NCBI GenBank assembly: GCA_020048155.1 | Contig: JAIFMY010000215.1 | Coordinates: forward strand, 1 to 33,471 | Source of the DNA: Bacteroidota bacterium | GTDB taxonomy: Bacteria; Bacteroidota; Bacteroidia; Bacteroidales; DYOH01 | DNA length: 33,471 nucleotides | Direction: 5' to 3' | Translations under genes and position numbers: made by a program | The notes under the pieces: generated by a model | Told to the model about the DNA's origin: nothing | Seen by the model: the letters and a program-made list of their open reading frames with translations, nothing else | Databases searched by the model: none | Shown: positions 9,453-18,554 of the stretch, piece after piece | Numbering within the stretch: the first letter of the stretch is position 1 | How the letters are laid out: every line of letters starts with the position of its first letter

Positions 9453-9668
9453 TAAAACGCACAGTAATGCTAATTTATATTCTTAAATGGCGTATTTTGG
9501 TTTTGACATGAAGAAGAAGCAATGTAACAATTTTTTTACATATTTTTATCGGCTTAGTGTTTAAAAAAAACAATTCTTTGCAACATTCTATAATTTAGAC
9601 TATTGAATAATTTTTCTTTCTCTGATATATATGAAAAAAATCCGACGGACTTCTGCCCATTGCTCATG

Positions 9669-9698
9669 ACTTTTGCAATAAGAGGGCAAAGCAAAAGT
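9669..9698. repeat. Short inverted repeat in the leader of the 9720 lipoprotein gene
   Basis: ACTTTTGC (9669-9676) and GCAAAAGT (9691-9698), an 8-bp perfect stem with a 14-nt loop. Confidence 0.45.
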
Positions 9699-9719
9699 TA
9701 GCTTTAATATTTTAATAAA

Positions 9720-10223
9720 ATGATAATGAAGATAATGAAACTTATTTCCTTTGTTGGTTTGTTGCTTATATTGTTTTTTGGAGCCTGCGACAATAAACAT
9801 TCAAAAGCACGGAAGCAGCAAGCCCTGCGAGATTTGGAATTTTCATATGAGGACGCATATTTTGAACGTATTACCATCACCGGGGAGTTTCAAAAAGTGC
9901 CAAAATCTAAGTATCAGCGAGGCGAGCGGGTATATTTGTTTGTAACCAATATTCGCGGATTTGGAGTGGATAAAAAGCGACAGGCGAGTATTTTACTTTC
10001 AACTGCAGTGCTAGACCCCTCCGGCGAAGAAATTTTTATAGAAGAAGATGTGCTGAAAGAGAAGGGGAAATTCACATCAAAAAGCAAAGTATTACCCGGT
10101 GTAAAAGGTTTTTTTCAGAGTACTGTGAATATGAATCGTGGCAAATATACTTTTCAGTTGCAGGTGTTAGATATGTATACTGAAGAGTATTTCTACATAG
10201 AAAGGGAGTTTTATTTACAATAG
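9720..10223 (+). CDS. Lipoprotein of unknown function
   Basis: Lipobox LILFFGAC followed by a soluble beta-rich domain; no family recognised. Confidence 0.7.
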   Translation: MIMKIMKLISFVGLLLILFFGACDNKHSKARKQQALRDLEFSYEDAYFERITITGEFQKVPKSKYQRGERVYLFVTNIRGFGVDKKRQASILLSTAVLDPSGEEIFIEEDVLKEKGKFTSKSKVLPGVKGFFQSTVNMNRGKYTFQLQVLDMYTEEYFYIEREFYLQ

Positions 10224-10912
10224 GGTAGTTGTCCTGCCAATATATCCTGCACAGTGGCCATATTGTGCTCTGTTTTCAATATAAGAGAGATACTGTCGTT
10301 GGTAGAAAGTTTTTTTACTTTATTTATGAGCTCAGTTTGACCTGTTTTTATATGAAAGGTATCGGTATTCCAAAGCCCACTTTTAGCCAGAAGTAAAATC
10401 TCGTTTTGTTTTGGCACATTTTCATATGATTTGTACATCAGCCTTTTAAGTTGCATGAAAGCATAGGTTTCGGTTTTTGCGGTTGAAGGAAAAGCTATTG
10501 TAATCTCTGGTTTAAAATACAATTGAAATGTGGTGTTATTGTACATCGGAAAAAGGATAGCCACTTGTGTACAGTCTGTATGAGTTGAAAAAGTAAATTT
10601 GCTGCATTTTCCACTTCCGGTACTTAAGTGCAGTGTACCATAAAGTGAATCATTTTTAGCACTGATATTCAGTAACATGGTAGCCAAAGAAGATGACCCG
10701 CCTAAAGCGAAATTACATATCCAATCTTCGTTTCGGGTGGCCATGCTATTTGCCTCGGCGGAATATTTTTGGGTATCAATAGTGTCAAATACGAATTTTG
10801 GGAGTGTGTTTTTTTCGGGTTTTTCTTCAGTCGACCATTGGCATGCACTGAATTGCAAAAGTAAAACCAGAAGGATAGATACGAAAGAATGGGCTTGTGA
10901 AAGGGGTTTCAT
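10211..10912 (-). CDS. Lipoprotein of unknown function
   Basis: Lipobox LVLLLQFSAC, ATG at 10912. Converges with the preceding gene, with a 13-nt overlap of 3' ends. Confidence 0.65.
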   Translation of the reverse strand: MKPLSQAHSFVSILLVLLLQFSACQWSTEEKPEKNTLPKFVFDTIDTQKYSAEANSMATRNEDWICNFALGGSSSLATMLLNISAKNDSLYGTLHLSTGSGKCSKFTFSTHTDCTQVAILFPMYNNTTFQLYFKPEITIAFPSTAKTETYAFMQLKRLMYKSYENVPKQNEILLLAKSGLWNTDTFHIKTGQTELINKVKKLSTNDSISLILKTEHNMATVQDILAGQLPYCK

Positions 10913-11013
10913 AGGTTTGGCTTTTTTGCAAATGTATCTAAAAAATAGCTACACCGAAAATATACCATCCATGTAAAAAAGCCGTGGATATATGTTTTAC
11001 ATAATAAACAAAA

Positions 11014-11113
11014 TGGCTTCTTGTAGTTAAGTAAAGATGATACGCTGGAACAGATTTTTTTTGTTTATTATCTGAAATAGCGCACTTTCCCTTTGTTTTA
11101 CTTCAAGAAGCCA
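11014..11113. repeat. ~100-bp imperfect palindrome (MITE-like or structured RNA)
   Basis: TGGCTTCTTGTAGTTAAGTAAAG (11014-11036) versus reverse complement of CTTTGTTTTACTTCAAGAAGCCA (11091-11113): 19 of 23 matched. Some interior pairing (CGCT/AGCG, CAG/CTG) continues. Confidence 0.65.
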
Positions 11114-11148
11114 ATTGCTTAAATACTTTTCAATTTTTCGGGGAGGTA

Positions 11149-12141
11149 TTATTCGTGGTTGTATTCGCCAAAATATTTCATGAATTGCACTCTTTCGAAC
11201 TGTGCTGCATTTTCTGTTTGGTTGTACGAAAGTTTTCCTCTGAATTGTTCAATATTGGTATACTCAAATCTGGACATCCATCTGCCTATTTCATTGTGCA
11301 ATTCGTTTACATACTGTACATTGTTCTTGTACAATGTAGATGCTACCTGTACAGTTTGTGCACCTGCCAGAAGAAGTTTAATAACTGAAGCTGCATCTGA
11401 AACTCCGCCTGAAGCCGAGATATCGCAGTTGATGCGATTGGCCAGAATGGCTGTCCAGCGAAGAGTATTGAGCAAATCAATTGGATTGCTTAGTATATTT
11501 GAGTGTGTGATGGATTGCTCATAGATGTCGATATCAGGATTGTAGGTTCGATTGAACATAACCAACGATGAAATGCCTGATTTAGAAAAGCGCAATGCAC
11601 TATTGGCAAGGCTCGTGAAATAAGGCGATATTTTGAAAGCAACTGGAATATTTACACTAGAAACCACCTTGTGAATGATTTGGTCGTACAGAGCCTCCAT
11701 ATCGTCGGGAGACTTTTTTAAATCAGCCGGCAAAAGCATTGCATTTATTTCCAGCGCATCGGCACCCGCACTGGCAATGCTTTTTGCAAAAGCTTTCCAC
11801 TCATGCGCTGAAATGCAGTTTACACTGGCTATGATAGGAATATTGAGTTTCTTTTTGGCTTTCTCTATAAGCTGCAGGTAGTTTCCTACTTTTTCTTCTC
11901 TGAGTTTGTAGTCATAATAATCCAGGTACTCAAGTTCGCTCTGGAAAGAGTCGAGCGAACCGAGGTGTACTTGATGCTCATTGAGTATTTCTTCCTCAAA
12001 AATTGATTTCAGTACCACAGCTCCCACTCCATTTCGCTCTAGTTCTAACAGCGATTCCAAACGACCTGTAAGGCCACTGCTGCCAGCAATTATTGGCGAC
12101 TGTATTGTGATACCCATGTATCGGGTGCTTAAATCGACCAT
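11149..12141 (-). CDS. Dihydroorotate dehydrogenase-like flavoprotein
   Basis: MVDLSTRYMGITIQSPIIAGSSGL, PIIASVNCISAHEWKAFAKSIASAGADALEINAM, VAFKISPYFTS, ISASGGVSDAASVIKLLLAGAQTVQVASTLYKN. Confidence 0.85.
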   Translation of the reverse strand: MVDLSTRYMGITIQSPIIAGSSGLTGRLESLLELERNGVGAVVLKSIFEEEILNEHQVHLGSLDSFQSELEYLDYYDYKLREEKVGNYLQLIEKAKKKLNIPIIASVNCISAHEWKAFAKSIASAGADALEINAMLLPADLKKSPDDMEALYDQIIHKVVSSVNIPVAFKISPYFTSLANSALRFSKSGISSLVMFNRTYNPDIDIYEQSITHSNILSNPIDLLNTLRWTAILANRINCDISASGGVSDAASVIKLLLAGAQTVQVASTLYKNNVQYVNELHNEIGRWMSRFEYTNIEQFRGKLSYNQTENAAQFERVQFMKYFGEYNHE

Positions 12142-12172
12142 ATTGGACTTATTTTAATATTTTTCTGGTAAT

Positions 12173-13654
12173 TTATTTTTTTACTTTTTTGCTTATGTAC
12201 TCGTGCATACCTTCTGCTGCGCGTCTTCCGTCGCCCATCGCCAATATTACAGTTGCACCTCCACGCACTATGTCGCCACCTGCAAACAAATCTTCAACCG
12301 AAGTTTGCATAGTATTTTCGTTCACCACTATGGTTCCCCAACGTGTGGTTTTCAGATCGGGCAGGCTCGATGGGATAAGCGGGTTGGGCGAAACTCCCAC
12401 ACTTACTATGGCATTGTCAATATCAATAGTAAACTCAGAACCCTCTACCGGTGCCGGACGACGACGGCCAGACGCATCCGGCTCGCCCAAATCCATGCGT
12501 TGCACTATTATCTGCTTCACATAGCCATCTTTGTCGGCTATGTATTCAGTAGGGTTGTGTAGTACCATGAATTCTATACCTTCTTCTTGGGCGTGCTTTA
12601 TTTCTTCTACACGGGCCGGCATTTCTTCGAGGCTACGTCTGTAAATGATAATAGCACGGTTGGCACCCAAGCGCTTGGCTGTGCGGACAGCATCCATGGC
12701 GGTATTTCCACCACCTATTACCGCAACTACTTTGCCACTTTGCAAAGGGGTATCGGTACTGGGGTCGGCAGCGTTCATCAGATTTACGCGGGTAAGGTAC
12801 TCGTTTGCAGAGAAAATTCCGATAGAGTTTTCACCGGGTATATTCATGAAACTTGGCAAACCAGCTCCACTGCCTACAAAAAAGCCCTGATAACCATCTT
12901 GGCGCAAATCGTCGAACGAAGCAGTTTTACCTACAATAAAGTTTTTAACAAAATTGACCCCCATTTTACGAAGGTTTTCAATTTCTACGTCCACTATTAC
13001 GTTGGGTAACCTGAATTCGGGGATGCCATATTTGAGTACACCACCAATTTCGTGCAGCGCTTCAAATACAGTCACACTATAGCCCATGCGCGCCATATCG
13101 GCGGCAAAAGCAAGACCGGCAGGGCCAGACCCAATAGATGCTACTTTCAGTCCGTTGGGTGCAGCTACTTCGGGTACTGCTATATTTCCGCTTTCGCGCT
13201 CAAAGTCGGCTGCAAAACGCTCCAGATAACCAATGGCCACTGGAGGTTTTTTAAGTGTAATGGTATAAAAACATTTCGATTCACATTGCTTTTCTTGTGG
13301 GCATACACGTCCGCACACAGCAGGCAGGGTGTTGGTCTCTTTCAGTACCGATGCAGCCCCGTTGAAATCGCCAGCTTCTATTTTTTTAATGAATTTGGGA
13401 ATATTTATGGAAACAGGACAACCAGTAATGCAAGTAGGATCCGGACAGTCAATGCATCTTTTTGCTTCTTCCAGCGCCATTTGCTCACTTAGCCCTTCGT
13501 TTACCTCCAGTTTGTTGTGGCTCCGTGTCTGGGCATTCTGCTCAGGCATATGTACTCGAGGCAGCGATGTTCTGTCTTTGGTTTTCAGTTTTTGTCTGAG
13601 CTCGGCCCTCCACTGGGCATTTCTTTCTTCTTTATAATCTATATTGTTTGTCAT
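12173..13654 (-). CDS. NADPH-dependent glutamate synthase small subunit-like / SudA / NfnB-like oxidoreductase
   Basis: CIDCPDPTCITGCPVSINIPKFI, CGRVCPQEKQCESKC (Fe-S motifs), two dinucleotide-binding regions GSGPAGLAFAADMARMG and AVIGGGNTAMDAVRTAKRLGA, and AGGDIVRGGATVILAMGDGRRAA. Confidence 0.92.
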   Translation of the reverse strand: MTNNIDYKEERNAQWRAELRQKLKTKDRTSLPRVHMPEQNAQTRSHNKLEVNEGLSEQMALEEAKRCIDCPDPTCITGCPVSINIPKFIKKIEAGDFNGAASVLKETNTLPAVCGRVCPQEKQCESKCFYTITLKKPPVAIGYLERFAADFERESGNIAVPEVAAPNGLKVASIGSGPAGLAFAADMARMGYSVTVFEALHEIGGVLKYGIPEFRLPNVIVDVEIENLRKMGVNFVKNFIVGKTASFDDLRQDGYQGFFVGSGAGLPSFMNIPGENSIGIFSANEYLTRVNLMNAADPSTDTPLQSGKVVAVIGGGNTAMDAVRTAKRLGANRAIIIYRRSLEEMPARVEEIKHAQEEGIEFMVLHNPTEYIADKDGYVKQIIVQRMDLGEPDASGRRRPAPVEGSEFTIDIDNAIVSVGVSPNPLIPSSLPDLKTTRWGTIVVNENTMQTSVEDLFAGGDIVRGGATVILAMGDGRRAAEGMHEYISKKVKK

Positions 13655-13675
13655 AACTTCGGCTACTACGTAAAA

Positions 13676-14506
13676 TTATTGTTTCTGACTAGCCAGATAG
13701 CTTGCTATAGCTTCGTTTTCTTCTCTTTTATAAGCTTTAAGTCTTGTAAGCATTTCTTCGAAATCTACCTGATGGGCATCAAATTCGGGACCGTCTACAC
13801 ATACAAATTTGGTTTTGCCTCCTACACTTACCCTACAGGCACCGCACATACCGGTACCGTCTACCATAATGGTATTCAGGCTAGCTACAGTAGGTATATT
13901 ATATTTTTGTGTAAGTTGTGAGCAGAATTTCATCATGATGGCAGGGCCTATGGTAATGGCCAGGTTTACACGTTCGCGCTGAATGATTTGCTCCATACCA
14001 TGTGTTACTAATCCTTTCACACCATGAGATCCATCGTCGGTCATTACTATCAGTTCATCTGAGTATTTGGCAACCTCATCTTCTAGTATTATCAAATCTT
14101 TGTTTCGGGCGGCTATAACCGATATCACCTTGTTACCTGCTTGCTTGAAAGCCTTGATGATAGGCAACAACGGAGCTACACCTACGCCACCACCTGCAGC
14201 CAGTACAGTACCAACGCGTTCTACGTGAGTAGCTTGCCCCAGTGGGCCTACCAGGTCGAGTATATGGTCGCCAAGCTCTAGTGCAGTAAGTTTGGCTGAA
14301 CTTACACCTACCACTTGTATTACCAGTGTTATGGTACCTTGGTTTATATCGGCATCTGCAATGGTCAGGGGTATGCGCTCGCCCTTTTCGTCTACACGCA
14401 CAATCACAAAGTGACCTGCTTTGCGACTTTTTGCTATTTCCGGAGCCTCTACTGTCAGACCTATCACCCGTTCAGAGAAAAAATGTTTTCCAACAATGCG
14501 ATTCAT
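13676..14506 (-). CDS. SudB / NfnA / PyrK-like FAD-NAD-binding [2Fe-2S] subunit
   Basis: GHFVIVRVDEKGERIPLTIAD, LAAGGGVGVAPLLPIIKAFK, MVDGTGMCGACRVSVGGKTKFVCVDGPEFDAHQVDF. ATG at 14506 (MNRIVGKHFF) is preferred over the ORF-track start at 14590. Confidence 0.9.
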   Translation of the reverse strand: MNRIVGKHFFSERVIGLTVEAPEIAKSRKAGHFVIVRVDEKGERIPLTIADADINQGTITLVIQVVGVSSAKLTALELGDHILDLVGPLGQATHVERVGTVLAAGGGVGVAPLLPIIKAFKQAGNKVISVIAARNKDLIILEDEVAKYSDELIVMTDDGSHGVKGLVTHGMEQIIQRERVNLAITIGPAIMMKFCSQLTQKYNIPTVASLNTIMVDGTGMCGACRVSVGGKTKFVCVDGPEFDAHQVDFEEMLTRLKAYKREENEAIASYLASQKQ

Positions 14507-14683
14507 TTTATTAAAATTAAGTATTGAATGAAAGCAGCTCCCATATGCATCGCAATGGTTTGAAATGTGGTTATCTGAGCTGATTGTCAAAATTAGAAAT
14601 TACTTTAGGCTCAAACAAAATGAAACTACTACATATCTATAATTCATATTTATTCTAAATAATTTCATTTTTCCGAAAATGAA

Positions 14684-14716
14684 TTTGGGCAATATGCGAA
14701 GTGTGTTTTATTTTTG
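14684..14716 (+). promoter_or_regulatory. Bacteroidota-type promoter for yaaA
   Basis: TTTG (14684-14687), 21-nt spacer, TATTTTTG (14709-14716). This matches the TTTG / TAnnTTTG consensus, 28 nt before the ATG. Confidence 0.6.
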
Positions 14717-14744
14717 AAAGATTATTCAAAAGCGAAAATTTAAA

Positions 14745-15524
14745 ATGATAATAATTCTATCTCCGGCTAAGTCGTTGAATTTTGAAACACAAGTGCCGGT
14801 GCAGCAGCATACTATTCCTCAGTTTATGAGTCAGGCGAGAAAAGTAATGTCCCAACTGTCTAAGGCTACTCCTGCCCAACTGATGAAGCTAATGGATATT
14901 AGCGACAAACTGGCCGAACTAAACTACCAGAGGCACATACAATGGCAAGCCGATGCTCAGCCAGGTATAGCCCGGCAGGCTATATATGCCTACGATGGCG
15001 ATGTGTACGATGGATTGCAAGCATATACCCTTGACCAAGAGCAAATAGACCGTGCGCAGCGGAGTATACGCATACTGAGCGGGCTCTACGGCGTATTGCG
15101 TCCACTCGATCTCATTATGCCGTACCGTCTCGAAATGGGTACTGCTCTGAAAGTGGGAAAAGCCGCGAACTTATATAAATTCTGGGGAACCGAAGTTTTT
15201 AAGTTTCTGAATGCCGAGCTTGAAATGCACGATACTAAAGTGATTGTAAATCTGGCTTCTACCGAATACAGCAAGGCGGCACTTTTACCCAAAATGAAAA
15301 ACCGTGTGGTAACTCCCATTTTCAAAGAAATAAAAGGAAATAAGCCACAGGTGGTTAGTTTTTTTGCAAAAAAAGCCAGGGGACAGATGGCGCGCTTTGC
15401 AATATTGAATGAATTGAGTGATGTAGAGCAACTCAAAAATTTTGATACAGATGGTTATGCTTTCAATCAGACACTGAGCAATCAAAACGAGTGGGTTTTT
15501 ACGCGAGTAAGCATGAATACATAG
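14745..15524 (+). CDS. yaaA: Peroxide stress protein YaaA
   Basis: MIIILSPAKSLNFE; QAIYAYDGDVYDGLQAYTL; IRILSGLYGVLRPLDLIMPYRLEMGT; NLASTEYSKA; KKARGQMARF. Confidence 0.96.
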   Translation: MIIILSPAKSLNFETQVPVQQHTIPQFMSQARKVMSQLSKATPAQLMKLMDISDKLAELNYQRHIQWQADAQPGIARQAIYAYDGDVYDGLQAYTLDQEQIDRAQRSIRILSGLYGVLRPLDLIMPYRLEMGTALKVGKAANLYKFWGTEVFKFLNAELEMHDTKVIVNLASTEYSKAALLPKMKNRVVTPIFKEIKGNKPQVVSFFAKKARGQMARFAILNELSDVEQLKNFDTDGYAFNQTLSNQNEWVFTRVSMNT

Positions 15525-15527
15525 CCA

Positions 15528-18434
15528 ATGGAGAAAAACACACAGAAAAAGTTGGTAGTGGCAGTGCGTGAGCACAGGCACGTGGGGTACATACCCACGG
15601 TATACCATATAGCCAAAGAGCGCGACAATGAGTTTTACACCATAAAGGAGGTGGTAACACCAGCTATGGTGAAAGCTTCCCCACATTTATATACTGACGA
15701 TGAGAAAAACCTAATAAAGCAGATAGATGAATTTTCGGACACCAATCTGTCCAAGGTGTTTAGCCGTAAGAAAATAGCCGTACAAGATTTTTTCAAAGAA
15801 CTAACTCCCGAAAATTTTGAGAAACTGGTAAGACCTTACATAGAGCGCAGGGTGGTAAAAAGCATAGAAATTTGTATGCGCGCCAAGATTCCGGTATACC
15901 ACAAGCCCGATTCGTTTACCAATATATACGACAAAGAAGAGATTAACTTACACCAAACGCCAGCCGAAGTACTTTTTCATTTTGCACGCTACCCCGATGC
16001 TACAAGGTATCACATAAGCATCCTGCACAAAGACCGCAACATCACCCTCACCGGAAAACAGGGCATTATACTGGCCAATGAGCCATGCATACTGGTGCTC
16101 GACAACGATTTATATACCTTCAGGGATATTGACGGCAAAAAACTTTTGCCATTTTTCAAACAAAAAGCCATTCTTATTCCAAAATCGGCCGAAGAAAGGT
16201 ATTACGATACTTTCGTAAAAAACGCCATAAAAAAATACAGGGTTCGTAACCGCAACTTCGATATAGTATTTGAGCGCCCCCCGCAGCACCTGCAGCTCAT
16301 TCTGGAAAACAGCATGAATACCATGCCTGTCTTTCAGGCCAATTTTGTATACGGCACCGAGGTTTTTGCCCTCAACGATTCCAACCAGATACAAGTAGCG
16401 TTTCAGAAAGATGCCGACGATAATTACCGTTTCATCAGGCTTTCGCGGCGGCCAAAATGGGAAGAGGAAATAATGGCTCAGATTTTTGAACTTGGCCTCA
16501 AATTAAACGCTTTTGGGCAACTACAACTTAAAGATTCCGAAGTATTTATCCCCAATGAAGCATTTTACAATACTATCAATTGGCTGAATAAACATGCTGA
16601 GCGTCTGGCTGAAATGGGAGTAGAAATAAAACAGAACACTACTCAGAAATATTTTACAGGCAATCTGGATATAAAATTTGATGTAAAACAACAAATTGAT
16701 TGGTTCGATATAAATGCAGTGGCGCACTTTGGCGAGTTTACTGTACTTTTTGCACAACTCAAAGATTATATTCTGGCCGGAAAAAGGGAATTTCACTTGC
16801 CTGATGGCACCATAGCCATTATCCCCGACGAGTGGTTTGCAAAATACACTGAGCTCATTACTCATGGTAAATTCATCATGGGTTGGCTCAAGCTCGATAA
16901 GCATCATTTTATGCTTTTACCCGAAATTGAAGACGAAACCACAGATTACAAAGAGAACGTAATAGCCCTTCAGAACGAATCGGATGTACTTGTAAAAATA
17001 CCGGAAAAGGTAAAAGCGCAATTGCGCAACTATCAGGAAAGTGGTGTAAGTTGGCTTTACAAGCATTATAAATCTCACCTTGGGGCATGCATTGCCGATG
17101 ATATGGGACTTGGCAAAACCCTGCAAACCCTTGCATTGCTCGAACTGGTGAATGTTGAAAATATGGAAATGCCCAAAAAACAGGATTTGAAATCCATTCC
17201 GGCAGCGCTCATTGTTACACCCACCTCGCTTATAATCAATTGGTATAAAGAAATAAAAAAGTTTGTACCCCATCTTAATATTGTTACCTATACCGGCAAC
17301 GACCGGCAACGCATACAAACCGCCTTTCCTTACACCAATGTGATACTCACTTCGTACGGTGTGCTTCGCAACGATGCTCACTTGCTCGAAAAATTTCTAT
17401 TCAGGCATATTATCCTTGACGAAAGTCAGTACATAAAAAATCCTGACTCTAAACTTTACAAATCGGTGATAAGTATGAATAGCCTTTACAGGGTGGTGCT
17501 TACCGGAACACCCATAGAAAATACATTGCTTGACCTATGGGCGCAAATGAATTTTCTGAACCCCGGTTTGCTTGGTTCGTATACATCATTTCGCGAACAT
17601 TATATTGTACCTATCGAAAAAAAATCTGACGAGAAACAACGCCAAAGACTTAAAAATCTTATTTCGCCATTCATACTCAGGCGAACTAAGGAAGAAGTTG
17701 CAACCGACTTGCCCCCACTTAGTGAGCAGGTAATCATCTGCAGTATGACTGAAGAGCAGGAAAAACTGTATGAGGAGGAAAAATCGAAAGTGAGGAATTA
17801 TGTTTTTGAACAAATAGAACAATATGGTTATAAGCGTTCGTCTATGTATATATTCAAAGCACTTACCATATTACGCCAACTTGCCAATCACCCTCGCCTT
17901 ATGGATAAAACTTCTGAAAGCGATTCGGGGAAATTTGAAGAAGTGGTGCGTACCATAGAGAGTATTGTGGCTGAAAATCACAAAGTACTCGTTTTTTCGA
18001 GTTTTGTGAAGCACCTTGAGATATATGAGGAATACTGCCGGGAGCAAAATCATAGTTTCGTGACCATAACCGGGCAAATGACCCGCCAGCAAAGGCAGGA
18101 AAGCATAGATGCATTTCAGAATAACCCCGGTGTGCGCATATTCTTCATCTCACTCAAAGCCGGAGGCGTAGGATTAAACCTTACTCAGGCAGATTATGTA
18201 TTGCTGCTCGATCCGTGGTGGAATCCGGCAGCTGAGGAGCAGGCTCTCAGCAGAGCGCACCGCATAGGTCAAACCCGCAATGTATTTGTATATCGGTTTA
18301 TCACCAGCAATTCGGTAGAAGAGAAAATACAATCGTTGCAAGCCCGCAAAAGACAGCTGGCCAATGCACTTATAAATACTGAAACCCTCACCGGGCAGTT
18401 ATCGCAGGAAGATATTAGCATGCTTTTTGCTTAA
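15528..18434 (+). CDS. SNF2-family DEAD/DEAH-box helicase
   Basis: LGACIADDMGLGKTLQTLALL, HIILDESQYIKNP, VLTGTPIENTLLDLWAQMNFLNPGLLG, FFISLKAGGVGLNLTQADYVLLLDPWWNPAAEEQALSRAHRIGQ. Confidence 0.96.
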   Translation: MEKNTQKKLVVAVREHRHVGYIPTVYHIAKERDNEFYTIKEVVTPAMVKASPHLYTDDEKNLIKQIDEFSDTNLSKVFSRKKIAVQDFFKELTPENFEKLVRPYIERRVVKSIEICMRAKIPVYHKPDSFTNIYDKEEINLHQTPAEVLFHFARYPDATRYHISILHKDRNITLTGKQGIILANEPCILVLDNDLYTFRDIDGKKLLPFFKQKAILIPKSAEERYYDTFVKNAIKKYRVRNRNFDIVFERPPQHLQLILENSMNTMPVFQANFVYGTEVFALNDSNQIQVAFQKDADDNYRFIRLSRRPKWEEEIMAQIFELGLKLNAFGQLQLKDSEVFIPNEAFYNTINWLNKHAERLAEMGVEIKQNTTQKYFTGNLDIKFDVKQQIDWFDINAVAHFGEFTVLFAQLKDYILAGKREFHLPDGTIAIIPDEWFAKYTELITHGKFIMGWLKLDKHHFMLLPEIEDETTDYKENVIALQNESDVLVKIPEKVKAQLRNYQESGVSWLYKHYKSHLGACIADDMGLGKTLQTLALLELVNVENMEMPKKQDLKSIPAALIVTPTSLIINWYKEIKKFVPHLNIVTYTGNDRQRIQTAFPYTNVILTSYGVLRNDAHLLEKFLFRHIILDESQYIKNPDSKLYKSVISMNSLYRVVLTGTPIENTLLDLWAQMNFLNPGLLGSYTSFREHYIVPIEKKSDEKQRQRLKNLISPFILRRTKEEVATDLPPLSEQVIICSMTEEQEKLYEEEKSKVRNYVFEQIEQYGYKRSSMYIFKALTILRQLANHPRLMDKTSESDSGKFEEVVRTIESIVAENHKVLVFSSFVKHLEIYEEYCREQNHSFVTITGQMTRQQRQESIDAFQNNPGVRIFFISLKAGGVGLNLTQADYVLLLDPWWNPAAEEQALSRAHRIGQTRNVFVYRFITSNSVEEKIQSLQARKRQLANALINTETLTGQLSQEDISMLFA

Positions 18435-18554
18435 GCTATTTCTATGGTACAAATACAGCCGCAAAAAACATTACTATACTTCAGAAATTTTATATCTTTA
18501 CACAAAATACTATCTATGACAAATTATATAGAAGTAATTAATAAACATTGAAAT

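Noticed and set aside
9600-9800. 66-aa minus-strand ORF overlapping the lipoprotein start
   Set aside because: No signal or domain; overlaps the better-supported lipoprotein gene and leader.
10971-11002. ATGTAAAA/TTTTACAT inverted repeat
   Set aside because: 8-bp AT-rich stem with long loop; not clearly above background, though close to the 11014-11113 palindrome.
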